From positions 1 to 50,452 of the forward strand of contig JAFZXP010000023.1 in NCBI GenBank assembly GCA_017616735.1: a DNA stretch of 50,452 bases, read 5' to 3'. Below, in pieces: positions 17,322-25,680 of the stretch. Numbering within the stretch: the first letter of the stretch is position 1; the number at the start of each line of letters is the position of its first letter. The stretch is from Bacteroidales bacterium. Its GTDB lineage: Bacteria; Bacteroidota; Bacteroidia; Bacteroidales; F082. The position numbers and the translations under genes are program-made. Under the pieces are notes generated by a model. The model ran no database searches and had not been told where the DNA came from. It was given only the letters and a program-made list of their open reading frames with translations.

Positions 17322-18455
17322 GTGAAAATAGCTGTAAATACTCGTTTGCTGTTGAAAGACAAGCTTGAAGGCATCGGCTGGGTGGCCTGTGAATGCCTTA
17401 GCCGTATTGTCAAGGCGCACCCTGAGGACGAGTTTTACTTCCTTTTCGACCGTAAGCCGGATGAGAAGTTCATTTTTGCTGAGAATGTCAAGCCGGTGGT
17501 ACTTTTTCCGCAGGCCAGACATCCGTTTTTGTATATCATTTATTTTGAGATATCGGTGGCCAGGGCTTTGCGCAGGATAAACCCTGACGTTTATCTTTCG
17601 ACCGACGCTTACTTGAGCTTGCGCTCAAAAACACCGCAAATAGCTGTGTTCCACGATATCAACTTTGAACATTTTCCACAGGATTTCCCGAAGGTGGCTC
17701 TTTGGCATTATAAGAAGTTCTTCCCCAAATATGCGCGTAAAGCTGCCAGAATCATAACGGTTTCGGAGTTTTCAAAGCAGGATATTGTGGAAAATTACGG
17801 CGTTGAGCCTGAAAAGATCAGCGTGGCATATAACGGAGCCAACGATGGCTTTAAACCTTTAGCCGATGAGGAAAAGGAGCTGATAAGAAGCCGCTATACC
17901 GATGGTTGTCAGTATTTTATGTTTGTCGGGTCGCTGCATCCGCGCAAAAATCTGGCAAGATTGTTCCCTGCCTACGATTTGTTTAAAGAGCGCACGGGTT
18001 CGGATGTGAAGCTGCTGATAGTGGGTGAGAAGCGCTGGTGGACCGAACCTATTCAAAAGGCTTACGAGGCTATGCGGCATAAAGACGATGTGGTTTTTGT
18101 GGGACATCTGCAAATGAATGAGCTTCAGCAAGTTACGGCGGCGGCTTTGGCATCGGTTTATGTGTCGTACTTCGAGGGCTTCGGCATCCCGATTGTGGAA
18201 GCTTATAAATGCGATGTGCCGGTCATTACTTCGAACGTCACGTCAATGCCCGAAGTGGCCGGTGATGCGGCTCTGCTGGTCGATCCGTTCAATATCGAGT
18301 CGATAGCCGGTGCGCTGGAGATGGTGATGGATGAAAATGTGCGCACGGCTTTAATTGAAAAGGGTAGAGCACGTCGAAACGATTTCTCGTGGGACAAAGC
18401 CGCTCAACAGTGGTACAGCGTCATTTCGTCATTCTCTCCCGTTGTTTTGAAATAA
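17322..18455 (+). CDS. Glycosyltransferase family 4 (group 1), specific substrate unknown
   Basis: A 377-residue protein read from a GTG start; no nearby ATG fits and the promoter lies just upstream. It begins KIAVNTRLLLKDKLEGIGW, typical of GT-B glycosyltransferases. The C-terminal GT4 domain has FVGSLHPRKNLARLF, the retaining-GT E-x7-E motif in EGFGIPIVEAY, and PEVAGDAALLVDPF. It probably transfers a sugar from a nucleotide donor to a cell-surface glycan acceptor, but no glycan cluster surrounds it. It heads the run purD, membrane protein, rnhB, porX and is 14 bases from purD. Confidence 0.85.
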   Translation: MKIAVNTRLLLKDKLEGIGWVACECLSRIVKAHPEDEFYFLFDRKPDEKFIFAENVKPVVLFPQARHPFLYIIYFEISVARALRRINPDVYLSTDAYLSLRSKTPQIAVFHDINFEHFPQDFPKVALWHYKKFFPKYARKAARIITVSEFSKQDIVENYGVEPEKISVAYNGANDGFKPLADEEKELIRSRYTDGCQYFMFVGSLHPRKNLARLFPAYDLFKERTGSDVKLLIVGEKRWWTEPIQKAYEAMRHKDDVVFVGHLQMNELQQVTAAALASVYVSYFEGFGIPIVEAYKCDVPVITSNVTSMPEVAGDAALLVDPFNIESIAGALEMVMDENVRTALIEKGRARRNDFSWDKAAQQWYSVISSFSPVVLK

Positions 18456-18469
18456 TAAAATCAATAAAT

Positions 18470-19849
18470 ATGGAAAAGATAGTTATGTATCCTGGTGACA
18501 ACAAAAAAGATACAGTGAATTTTAAGGATATTCAGGCTCAATATATCACAGCCGTTGAACGCAATGTGTTGGTTTTAGGTTCAGGCGGTCGTGAACACGC
18601 TCTTGCTTGGAAGATTGCTCAGAGTGAAAGTGTGTCGAAGGTTTATATCGCTCCTGGCAATGCCGGAACAGCTTCTGTGGGCGAAAATGTTGCAATAAAT
18701 ATATCTGATTTTCAGGCTGTTAAAGATGCTGTCTTAAAGTATCACATTAACATGGTTGTGGTGGGCCCCGAGCAGCCTTTGGTTGATGGAATAGTCGACT
18801 TTTTCAAAGCCGACAGCGACCTGAAAGATGTTAAAATCATCGGACCTGATAAGCGTGGAGCACAGCTTGAGGGCAGCAAGGCTTATGCCAAAAACTTCAT
18901 GGAGAAGTATGGAATTCCTACGGCAAAATGCTTTACTGTGACTGCCGATAATCTGGAAGACGGGGTGAAGTATCTTGCAACACTCAATGCGCCATATGTT
19001 CTCAAGGCCGACGGTTTGGCAGCAGGCAAGGGAGTGCTTATTCTCGACGATTTGAAAGAAGCTCAGGCCGAGCTGAAAGAGATGCTTTCGGGCAAATTCG
19101 GCGCTGCTTCGGCAAAAGTCGTTATTGAGCAATTCCTGAAAGGTATAGAGGTTTCGATGTTCGTCTTAACCGACGGTGACAATTATGTCATTCTGCCAGA
19201 AGCCAAGGATTACAAGCGTATAGGCGACGGCGATACGGGCCTCAACACTGGCGGTATGGGAGCGGTTTCACCTGTGCCGTTTGTAACTCCCGATTTCGTG
19301 GCAAAAGTTGAAAATCGCATCATAAAACCGACCATCGAAGGCTTGAAACAAGAGAAAATAGATTATAAAGGATTCATTTTCTTGGGTTTGATGAACTGCG
19401 GAGGCGATCCGTACGTGATTGAATACAATGTCCGTATGGGCGACCCTGAAACTGAAGGCGTGATGACGCGAATCGATTCGGATTTCGCCGACCTGCTCGA
19501 TAAATGCGCCCAAGGCAAGCTCAATGAGGCTCATTATCAAGCGAGTAAAGAAACTTCAGTTACTGTGATGCTTGTTTCGGGCGGTTATCCTGAAGCATAC
19601 AAAAAAGGCATGAAAATCACTGGTTTGGAAGATGTTTGCCCTTGCTGCATAGTGGCTCATGCCGGCACTAAATTTGACGAGAATCACGATGTCGTGACCT
19701 CGGGCGGACGTGTGATAGCGGTTACAGCACACGGCAAGACAATTGAGGAAGCCCGTGAAAAAGCATATCATAATGCCAAATTGATACATTTCGATGGCAA
19801 AAATTTCCGTCACGACATTGGTGTCGACCTGATGAATTATCATGCTTAA
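18470..19849 (+). CDS. purD: Phosphoribosylamine-glycine ligase (GAR synthetase)
   Basis: A 459-residue ATP-grasp enzyme of purine synthesis joining glycine to 5-phosphoribosylamine. Visible motifs: VLVLGSGGREHALAWK, IAPGNAGTAS, VVGPEQPLVDGI, VLKADGLAAGKGV, LNTGGMGAVSP, and YNVRMGDPETE. The first 32 residues from the ATG at 18470 precede the usual family start and contain no domain that I recognise. A GTG at 18566 would give a normal 427-residue enzyme, but nothing resembling a ribosome-binding site precedes it and the extension reads like coding sequence. Follows the GT4 gene by 14 bases and overlaps the next gene by 8. Confidence 0.93.
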   Translation: MEKIVMYPGDNKKDTVNFKDIQAQYITAVERNVLVLGSGGREHALAWKIAQSESVSKVYIAPGNAGTASVGENVAINISDFQAVKDAVLKYHINMVVVGPEQPLVDGIVDFFKADSDLKDVKIIGPDKRGAQLEGSKAYAKNFMEKYGIPTAKCFTVTADNLEDGVKYLATLNAPYVLKADGLAAGKGVLILDDLKEAQAELKEMLSGKFGAASAKVVIEQFLKGIEVSMFVLTDGDNYVILPEAKDYKRIGDGDTGLNTGGMGAVSPVPFVTPDFVAKVENRIIKPTIEGLKQEKIDYKGFIFLGLMNCGGDPYVIEYNVRMGDPETEGVMTRIDSDFADLLDKCAQGKLNEAHYQASKETSVTVMLVSGGYPEAYKKGMKITGLEDVCPCCIVAHAGTKFDENHDVVTSGGRVIAVTAHGKTIEEAREKAYHNAKLIHFDGKNFRHDIGVDLMNYHA

Positions 19850-20834
19850 ATTCTTCAGACATAGCTACTTAGCTCAGCTGATAGCGATAGTGCTGCTTCT
19901 GGTGGTGCTCTGGATACCTGCGTTTGTCACGCAGTTTCGCGACACTGCTGTGGGCACACCGACAACCCCTCTCTACAATCTTTTGGCCGGTTTGTTCGAC
20001 TCGTCGGGCAGCGTAATGACGGTGCTGGTGTTTATTGTTTTCAGTTTGTATGTGCTGTTTTTTAATTCAATGATGTCTGTAAATCAATTGGTTACAAGAA
20101 ACAGTAGCATCGGAGCCTTTGTGATGATACTTTGCATGTGCTGCGTGCAGATACATGATGAATATTATCCGTTCCTTCTTGCCAACACCTTCATTCTGAT
20201 GGCCATGCAGACGGTTTACCTCATTTATCAAGTTGAGAAACCAGAGTCGTATCTGTTGAATGCCGGGCTTTTTGTAGCCTTGGCGTCAATGTTTTATTAT
20301 CCCGCTATCATATTGATTATATGGGTGTTACTGTCGTTGATGATAATGAATGTCAGAGGGCTGAGGCTTTATTTAATACCGGTAGTCGGCTTTTTGATGC
20401 CGTATTTCATAATGCTGATTTGCGTTTATTTTAATCATACTCTGATTGATAAATATTATGATTATTTACAGGCATTCGATGACTTCGGCTTTGAAAAACT
20501 CGGCCTGACTATCATGGAAACCGTGGCCTTAATCCTGGTGTTTGTTTTTGTGGGTATCTCATTGATGATCATAAGGTCGGGCGACGCCGACAATTCAATC
20601 GGCACACGTAAGAAGGTCAGTGTTACACTGTTGCTGTTCGGTTTCAGTTTCATGATGCTGTTCCTGCAAAAGCCTGTCGTGTGTAACGGGTTGATATTCA
20701 TGGTGTTGGCTGTGTTTGTGTCGATGTCGCTTTGTTATGTGAAAAAGACAAAAATATTTGATATCGCATTGATTATATTGATGTTGGCAATCATTGTGAA
20801 CCAATATCTGCCATTATTCGGGATTACAATATGA
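19842..20834 (+). CDS. Polytopic membrane protein, DUF6427-like
   Basis: A 330-residue protein made of about nine to ten hydrophobic helices with few loops longer than 20 residues and no catalytic motif. It starts [24 protein letters not shown]. Size, hydrophobic pattern and location in a housekeeping cluster resemble the Bacteroidota family DUF6427, a call made from memory of the family and not verified. It overlaps purD by 8 bases and rnhB by the 4-base ATGA, so translation is probably coupled with both. Function unknown. Confidence 0.65.
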   Translation: MLKFFRHSYLAQLIAIVLLLVVLWIPAFVTQFRDTAVGTPTTPLYNLLAGLFDSSGSVMTVLVFIVFSLYVLFFNSMMSVNQLVTRNSSIGAFVMILCMCCVQIHDEYYPFLLANTFILMAMQTVYLIYQVEKPESYLLNAGLFVALASMFYYPAIILIIWVLLSLMIMNVRGLRLYLIPVVGFLMPYFIMLICVYFNHTLIDKYYDYLQAFDDFGFEKLGLTIMETVALILVFVFVGISLMIIRSGDADNSIGTRKKVSVTLLLFGFSFMMLFLQKPVVCNGLIFMVLAVFVSMSLCYVKKTKIFDIALIILMLAIIVNQYLPLFGITI

Positions 20835-21427
20835 ATTTGAAGCCGTTTTTCACCGATAATCTTGTCGAAGCCGGTTGCGACGAAGCCGGTCGAGGCTGTA
20901 TAGCCGGCCCGGTGGTGGCTGCCGCTGTGATTCTGCCGCGTGGAATGGATTTTCCTGAATTTGACGATTCAAAGAAACTATCTGAAAAGCAGCGTGAAAC
21001 ATTGAGAATCAAGGTGTTGGAAAATGCGGTGGCATACGGCGTGGGTATAGTTTCGGCCGAGGAGATAGACGAGATAAACATCCTTAATGCCTCATTTTTG
21101 GCCATGCATCGTGCAATCGACCAGTTGAAGGTACGGCCCGAGCTGTTGCTGATTGACGGCAACCGCTTTAATCCATACAAAGGTGTTAAGCATCAGTGTG
21201 TTGTGGGCGGTGACGCCAAGTACCAATCGATTGCGGCGGCTTCGATATTGGCCAAGACAACACGTGATCACATTATGCAAGACCTTGACAATCAGTATCC
21301 TCAATATAATTGGAGGCAAAACAAAGGCTATCCGACCATCGAGCATAAAAACGCTGTGGCAACATACGGGATGTCGCCTTATCATCGTAAAACCTTCAAT
21401 ATGTCGATACAGTTGAAATTATTTTAA
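20831..21427 (+). CDS. rnhB: Ribonuclease HII
   Basis: A 198-residue protein with the RNase HII signature [19 protein letters not shown]; Asp17 and Glu18 are metal ligands. Other family landmarks are [20 protein letters not shown] (third acidic residue), [15 protein letters not shown] (fourth acidic residue) and [17 protein letters not shown]. It removes RNA and single ribonucleotides from DNA. Shares ATGA with the upstream membrane-protein gene. Confidence 0.96.
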   Translation: MNLKPFFTDNLVEAGCDEAGRGCIAGPVVAAAVILPRGMDFPEFDDSKKLSEKQRETLRIKVLENAVAYGVGIVSAEEIDEINILNASFLAMHRAIDQLKVRPELLLIDGNRFNPYKGVKHQCVVGGDAKYQSIAAASILAKTTRDHIMQDLDNQYPQYNWRQNKGYPTIEHKNAVATYGMSPYHRKTFNMSIQLKLF

Positions 21428-21479
21428 AATTTTGCAAAACAATAAGCGGTCTTTCACGTTCTAATAAAAAATTGATATT

Positions 21480-23036
21480 ATGGCAAACGCAAGAATTCTT
21501 TGGGCTGACGATGAGATTGAGCTTCTGAGGCCGCATATTATTTTTTTGGAACAGAAAGGTTACTCTGTTGAGACCGCCATCGATGGCAGCGAGGCTGTGG
21601 AAAAAGTGCGCAACGATCATTTCGACATAGTTTTTCTGGACGAGCAGATGCCTGGCATTTCGGGCGTTGAGGCTTTGGAGAAGATTAAGGCCGAATTTCC
21701 ACATCTTCCGGTGGTTATGATTACCAAGAGCGAGGAGGAGCGCATAATGGAAGACGCTATCGGCAGCAATATAGCCGATTACCTGATAAAACCGGTCAAT
21801 CCTAATCAGATTCTGCTGTCACTGAAACGCAATCTTGAGAATAAAAAGCTTGTCGACGAGAAATCGACATCCAAGTATCAGCAGGAGTTTCGCAAAATAG
21901 GCATGGATTTGAGCAACAACCTTGATTTCAACGAGTGGGTGTCGATGTACAAAAACATCACGCGTTGGGAGCTTGAGCTTGAGAAATCGGCTGACCAAGG
22001 CATAAAAGAGATACTGTTTATGCAAAAACAGGAGGCCAATACGCAGTTTTCGCGCTATATAGAACGCAATTACTGCGATTGGGTGTCGGGCAAGGGCGCC
22101 CAGAAGCCGACCATGTCGCACACCGTGATGCGTGACAAGGTATTTCCGCGCCTTGACAGCAGCGATAAGCCTCTGTTTTTCATCCTGATAGACAATCTGC
22201 GTTACGACCAGTGGAAGGCCATACAGCCGCTTGTGGAGCGCTATTTCCGTGTGCAGGACGACGATATCTACTACAGCATATTGCCCACAACCACGCAATA
22301 CGCCCGTAATTCCATATTCGCGGGCCTGATGCCGCTGGAAATCAGACGCCATTATCCGAAATATTGGGTTGACGAGGAGGATGAAGGCACCAAGAATCAG
22401 TTTGAGGGCGAGCTGCTTGGCGAACAGTTGCGCCGCTATGGCAAGAATGTGAAATATTCTTACAACAAAGTGCTCAATCTGGCAGCTGGCAAAAAGCTGT
22501 TCGAGCAGATGAACAACTTGATGCAGAATAAGTTAAACGTCATTGTTTATAATTTTGTTGACATGCTGTCGCATGCCCGCACCGAGATGGAGATAATCCG
22601 CGAGCTGGCCGACGACGAGGTGGCTTACCGTTCGCTTATGCTTTCGTGGTTCGAGCATTCTTCGCTGTTCGATATGATTAAGTTTATCGCGCAAAAAGGC
22701 TGCGACATGATTGTCACCACCGACCACGGCTCGGTTTGGGTGAAGAACCCTGTCAAGATTTTGGGCGACAAGGCTGTGAACACCAACTTGAGATACAAAT
22801 ATGGCAAGTCGTTGAAATACAATCCAAAAGAGATGTTCGAGGTGAAAGATCCCGAGAAGATATTCCTTCCGCGCATCAACGTCTCGACGGCATACGTGTT
22901 CGCGCGCTCCAACGACTTCTTTGCATATCCGAACAATTACAACTACTATGTGAATTACTACAAGAACACCTTCCAGCATGGCGGTATCTCCATGAATGAG
23001 ATGATGATTCCTGTGGCATATATGAAAGCAAAATAG
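21480..23036 (+). CDS. porX: PorX: response regulator with PglZ effector domain, T9SS regulator
   Basis: A 518-residue protein. Residues 1-120 are a CheY-like receiver with acidic pocket ADDE (10-12) and phosphorylated Asp54 (FLDEQMPG); K104 lies in the IKPVNP motif. After a helical linker, residues about 205-518 are a PglZ domain of the alkaline phosphatase superfamily with metal-site residues Asp238 (LIDNLRYD), Thr271 (LPTTTQYAR) and TTDHGS. Family knowledge: PorX pairs with histidine kinase PorY, affects T9SS gene expression with SigP in P. gingivalis, and has zinc-dependent phosphodiesterase activity. No PorY is in the window. The window's three T9SS cargo proteins fit its presence. Followed by tsaE after 11 bases, an arrangement I recall from other Bacteroidota. 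Confidence 0.93.
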   Translation: MANARILWADDEIELLRPHIIFLEQKGYSVETAIDGSEAVEKVRNDHFDIVFLDEQMPGISGVEALEKIKAEFPHLPVVMITKSEEERIMEDAIGSNIADYLIKPVNPNQILLSLKRNLENKKLVDEKSTSKYQQEFRKIGMDLSNNLDFNEWVSMYKNITRWELELEKSADQGIKEILFMQKQEANTQFSRYIERNYCDWVSGKGAQKPTMSHTVMRDKVFPRLDSSDKPLFFILIDNLRYDQWKAIQPLVERYFRVQDDDIYYSILPTTTQYARNSIFAGLMPLEIRRHYPKYWVDEEDEGTKNQFEGELLGEQLRRYGKNVKYSYNKVLNLAAGKKLFEQMNNLMQNKLNVIVYNFVDMLSHARTEMEIIRELADDEVAYRSLMLSWFEHSSLFDMIKFIAQKGCDMIVTTDHGSVWVKNPVKILGDKAVNTNLRYKYGKSLKYNPKEMFEVKDPEKIFLPRINVSTAYVFARSNDFFAYPNNYNYYVNYYKNTFQHGGISMNEMMIPVAYMKAK

Positions 23037-23047
23037 ATTTTTCCCGT

Positions 23048-23479
23048 ATGATTGAAAAAATCTTCGATATTAAGGGCGTAGACGAACTTTCGCAGGTTTC
23101 CGATATGTTGATCGACTGGCGCGAGAAGTCCGATATAATCGCATTTTACGGCCCAATGGGGGCAGGAAAAACCACTCTGATCAAGAACTTGTGCCATAAG
23201 TTGGGCGTAACCGATGAGGTCAACAGCCCGACTTTCGCTTTGGTCAACGAGTATCCGACACCGGTGGAAGGCTCGATTTTCCATTTTGATTTTTACAGAA
23301 TCAAGAAGTTGGAAGAGGTGTATGACATTGGTTATGAAGACTATTTCTACAGCGGACACTTGTGCCTGCTGGAATGGCCCGAGCTGATTGATCCGCTGAT
23401 GCCCGATCATTTCATCAAGGTTGAGATAGCGTTGGGAGATAGCGATGATAGCCGCAAAATAAAGGTTAGTTACGTTTAA
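23048..23479 (+). CDS. tsaE: tRNA threonylcarbamoyladenosine biosynthesis ATPase TsaE
   Basis: A 143-residue P-loop protein with Walker A GPMGAGKTTLIK (about 36-47), then NSPTFALVNEYP, HFDFYRIKKLEE and LLEWPE, all hallmark TsaE segments. It works with TsaB, TsaC and TsaD to make the t6A modification at A37 of ANN-decoding tRNAs. Its stop codon overlaps the aroB start by one base (TAATG). Confidence 0.95.
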   Translation: MIEKIFDIKGVDELSQVSDMLIDWREKSDIIAFYGPMGAGKTTLIKNLCHKLGVTDEVNSPTFALVNEYPTPVEGSIFHFDFYRIKKLEEVYDIGYEDYFYSGHLCLLEWPELIDPLMPDHFIKVEIALGDSDDSRKIKVSYV

Positions 23480-24507
23480 TGATAGTTTATAAAGATAATT
23501 TAGCAAAGTTAGCCGGGATTGTGGGGTCTCATACCAAAACATTTCTGTTGTTGGATGAGAACTCTGAGCGTTTTTGCCTTGATATTCTGAAAAATTCGGG
23601 CGTTTTAACCGGTGATTTTGTAAAAATCGTCATTCCTGCAGGCGAGCAGAATAAAAGCATCGACACAGTTCAATATATTTGGTTGCAACTTGTTGAAAAT
23701 AAGGCTGATAGAAGGTCGTTGCTGATAAATGTCGGAGGCGGAATGGTGACTGATATCGGAGGCTTTGCCGCTTCTTGCTACCAAAGGGGCATTGATTTCA
23801 TAAACATTCCAACCACTTTGCTGGCTATGATTGATGCGGCGGTAGGAGGAAAGACTGGTATTGATTTTCAAGGACTTAAAAATCAGATTGGAGTATTTTC
23901 GCAACCTCTGGCGGTGGTGGTTTTGTTTGATTTTTTGGCCACTCTGCCCAAAAGAGAGTTGCTGTCGGGGTTGGCAGAGATTATCAAATACGGTTTTATA
24001 GTTGACAAATCTTTTTTGGATGCGTCGCCGACCGAAGATTTTATAAGGCAATCCATCGCAATCAAGGATGAAATAACCGATGGCGACGCCAACGAGCGCG
24101 GCCGTCGCAAGATTTTGAATTTCGGACACACGGTGGGGCATGCCATTGAAACTTATCTTAACTGTCACGGCATGGATATCCGTCATGGCGAGGCGGTGGC
24201 TATGGGTATGGTGTCGGCATTGTACCTGTCGGAAAAATTGTGCGGTTTAGACCCTCGATGGACGACTTTGTACAAGGAGATTTATGCCAAGAATTTCGTC
24301 AGATACAACCTTGGGAATATACCGGCTGAAGAGCTGCTGGAGATAATGCGTCATGACAAGAAAAACGAGGGCGGCGACATTAGATTTGTGCTGATTGAAG
24401 CCCCCGGGAAGCCTGTTTTTGATGTGGTTGTTGACTTAAAGTATATTCTAGATTCGATATCGTATTTAATTGATTATATGGAAGATGAAAATTATTGGAG
24501 TAAATAA
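23479..24507 (+). CDS. aroB: 3-dehydroquinate synthase
   Basis: A 342-residue shikimate-pathway enzyme converting DAHP to 3-dehydroquinate with NAD and a divalent metal. Motifs: PAGEQNKSID, NVGGGMVTDIGGFAAS, PTTLLAMIDAAVGGKTGID, LSGLAEIIKYG (metal Glu), and NFGHTVGHAIE and HGEAVAMGM (metal His). Length is normal. The 3' end overlaps the aroA start by 23 bases in another frame, placing the second and sixth shikimate enzymes together and suggesting coupled translation. Confidence 0.95.
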   Translation: MIVYKDNLAKLAGIVGSHTKTFLLLDENSERFCLDILKNSGVLTGDFVKIVIPAGEQNKSIDTVQYIWLQLVENKADRRSLLINVGGGMVTDIGGFAASCYQRGIDFINIPTTLLAMIDAAVGGKTGIDFQGLKNQIGVFSQPLAVVVLFDFLATLPKRELLSGLAEIIKYGFIVDKSFLDASPTEDFIRQSIAIKDEITDGDANERGRRKILNFGHTVGHAIETYLNCHGMDIRHGEAVAMGMVSALYLSEKLCGLDPRWTTLYKEIYAKNFVRYNLGNIPAEELLEIMRHDKKNEGGDIRFVLIEAPGKPVFDVVVDLKYILDSISYLIDYMEDENYWSK

Positions 24508-25678
24508 AAATTTCGATTTGACGGTTGATCTTGTAGGCAGTAAGAGCGAGAGCAACCGAGCTCTGATGATTTGTCATTATGGAGGCTTCAAACCCCGCAT
24601 CAACAACCTTTCCGCATCCGACGACACGGTGCTTTTGAATCAGATTCTAGGCACGATTTCCACTTCTACAACACCGCTAACCATCGATTGCCACAACGCC
24701 GGCACAGTGCTGCGTTTTTTGGCCACAGCCTTGGCGTTTCGCGACGGCGAATGGACTCTGACCGGCAACGATCGCATGCGGCAACGCCCAGTCGGCGACC
24801 TGGTTGATGCTTTAAAGGCCCTGGGAGCCGATATCGACTATTTGGATGGAATTGGGGTGCCGCCACTGAAAATTCACGGTAAAACGGCTGTAAGGCCTAT
24901 TTTTGACAATATTGCGAACATACATGTCGATGTCAGCAATAGTTCACAATTCGCGTCGTCAATTTTATTGGCGTTGCCTGTTGTGGAGACGATGACGTCG
25001 TCTCTACATTTGGATGGCGATTTGTCGTCGCTGCCTTACATTGACATGACAATCGATGTGATGCGTAAATACGGCGCCAAGGTTGAGCGAAACGGACGTG
25101 AAATACTGGTTCAACCTTCTGTGTATCAAGATGTTGAATATACTGTTGAATCGGATTGGAGCAGCGCTTCATATTGGTATGAAATAGTCGCTTTCAGCGA
25201 TAACGGCCGTGTGCGTTTGCGCAACCTGCATTTGGATTCGATACAAGGCGATGCTGTTGTGGCACAATGGTTTGAACAGTTTGGCGTGAAATCGGTTCAA
25301 GACGGCAGCGACGTTATTATTGAAAAATCTGCGGAGACGTTGTGCACATCGTCTCTACAATTCGATTTCATCGACCATCCCGATTTGTATCCGACCATCG
25401 CCGCCACCTGCGCGGGGCTGCGAATCGAAGGCAGATTCACCGGATTGCGCAATCTCGCTTATAAGGAGTCGGATAGGGTGGCGGCGATGACCACGGAATT
25501 GGCAAAAAATAATGTTTTCGATTCCCACAACGATCACCGCATTGCTATGGCCCTTGCGCCTCTGGCAATGAAAATCGGCGCCATTGAAATCAATAACGCC
25601 GATGTGGTTTCCAAATCGTATCCGGGATTTTGGGAGGAGATTTCTCCGCTCGCTACGCTCGGTCGAAATGACGGGTAA
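24485..25678 (+). CDS. aroA: 3-phosphoshikimate 1-carboxyvinyltransferase (EPSP synthase) carrying three repeat-derived insertions
   Basis: A 397-residue protein that joins PEP to shikimate 3-phosphate. Start at ATG 24485 (MKIIGVNK); an earlier TTG at 24470 is less likely. Conserved sites present: GSKSESNRALM, NAGTVLRFLATALA, NDRMRQRPVGDLVDAL, SSQFASSILLALP, YKESDRVAAM, and DSHNDHRIAMALA. Three stretches derive from dispersed repeats: ETMTSS (about 168-173) and ETLCTSS (about 284-290) from family B palindromes, and the C terminus ISPLATLGRNDG from a family A element that also precedes the stop. All lie in positions expected to be loops or the C-terminal tail, and the catalytic motifs are intact, so the enzyme is probably active. 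Convergent with the LutA-like gene, 2 bases apart. Confidence 0.92.
   Translation: MKIIGVNKNFDLTVDLVGSKSESNRALMICHYGGFKPRINNLSASDDTVLLNQILGTISTSTTPLTIDCHNAGTVLRFLATALAFRDGEWTLTGNDRMRQRPVGDLVDALKALGADIDYLDGIGVPPLKIHGKTAVRPIFDNIANIHVDVSNSSQFASSILLALPVVETMTSSLHLDGDLSSLPYIDMTIDVMRKYGAKVERNGREILVQPSVYQDVEYTVESDWSSASYWYEIVAFSDNGRVRLRNLHLDSIQGDAVVAQWFEQFGVKSVQDGSDVIIEKSAETLCTSSLQFDFIDHPDLYPTIAATCAGLRIEGRFTGLRNLAYKESDRVAAMTTELAKNNVFDSHNDHRIAMALAPLAMKIGAIEINNADVVSKSYPGFWEEISPLATLGRNDG
24986..25004. repeat. Family B palindromic repeat, copy 2 (in aroA)
   Basis: Arms GAGACGA and TCGTCTC around TGACG, then TAC as in the other copies. Read in the same frame as copies 1 and 3 (ETM-T-SSL). Confidence 0.75.
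25334..25355. repeat. Family B palindromic repeat, copy 3 (in aroA)
   Basis: GAGACGTTGTG facing CACATCGTCTC, palindromic except for one T-T pair, followed by TACAA. It encodes ETLCTSSLQ, almost the same peptide as copy 1 in the S8 gene. Confidence 0.8.
25638..25672 (-). repeat. Family A dispersed repeat, copy 2 (3' end of aroA)
   Basis: The reverse complement reads GTCATTTCGACCGAGCGTAG and continues to GCGGAGAAATCT, matching the family core. It encodes the last residues of AroA. Confidence 0.85.
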
Positions 25679-25680
25679 AA

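Noticed and set aside
18419-18438. Another family A repeat copy at the end of the GT4 gene
   Set aside because: Only CGTCATTTCG matches, and the following bases do not resemble the rest of the element; too short to distinguish from chance.
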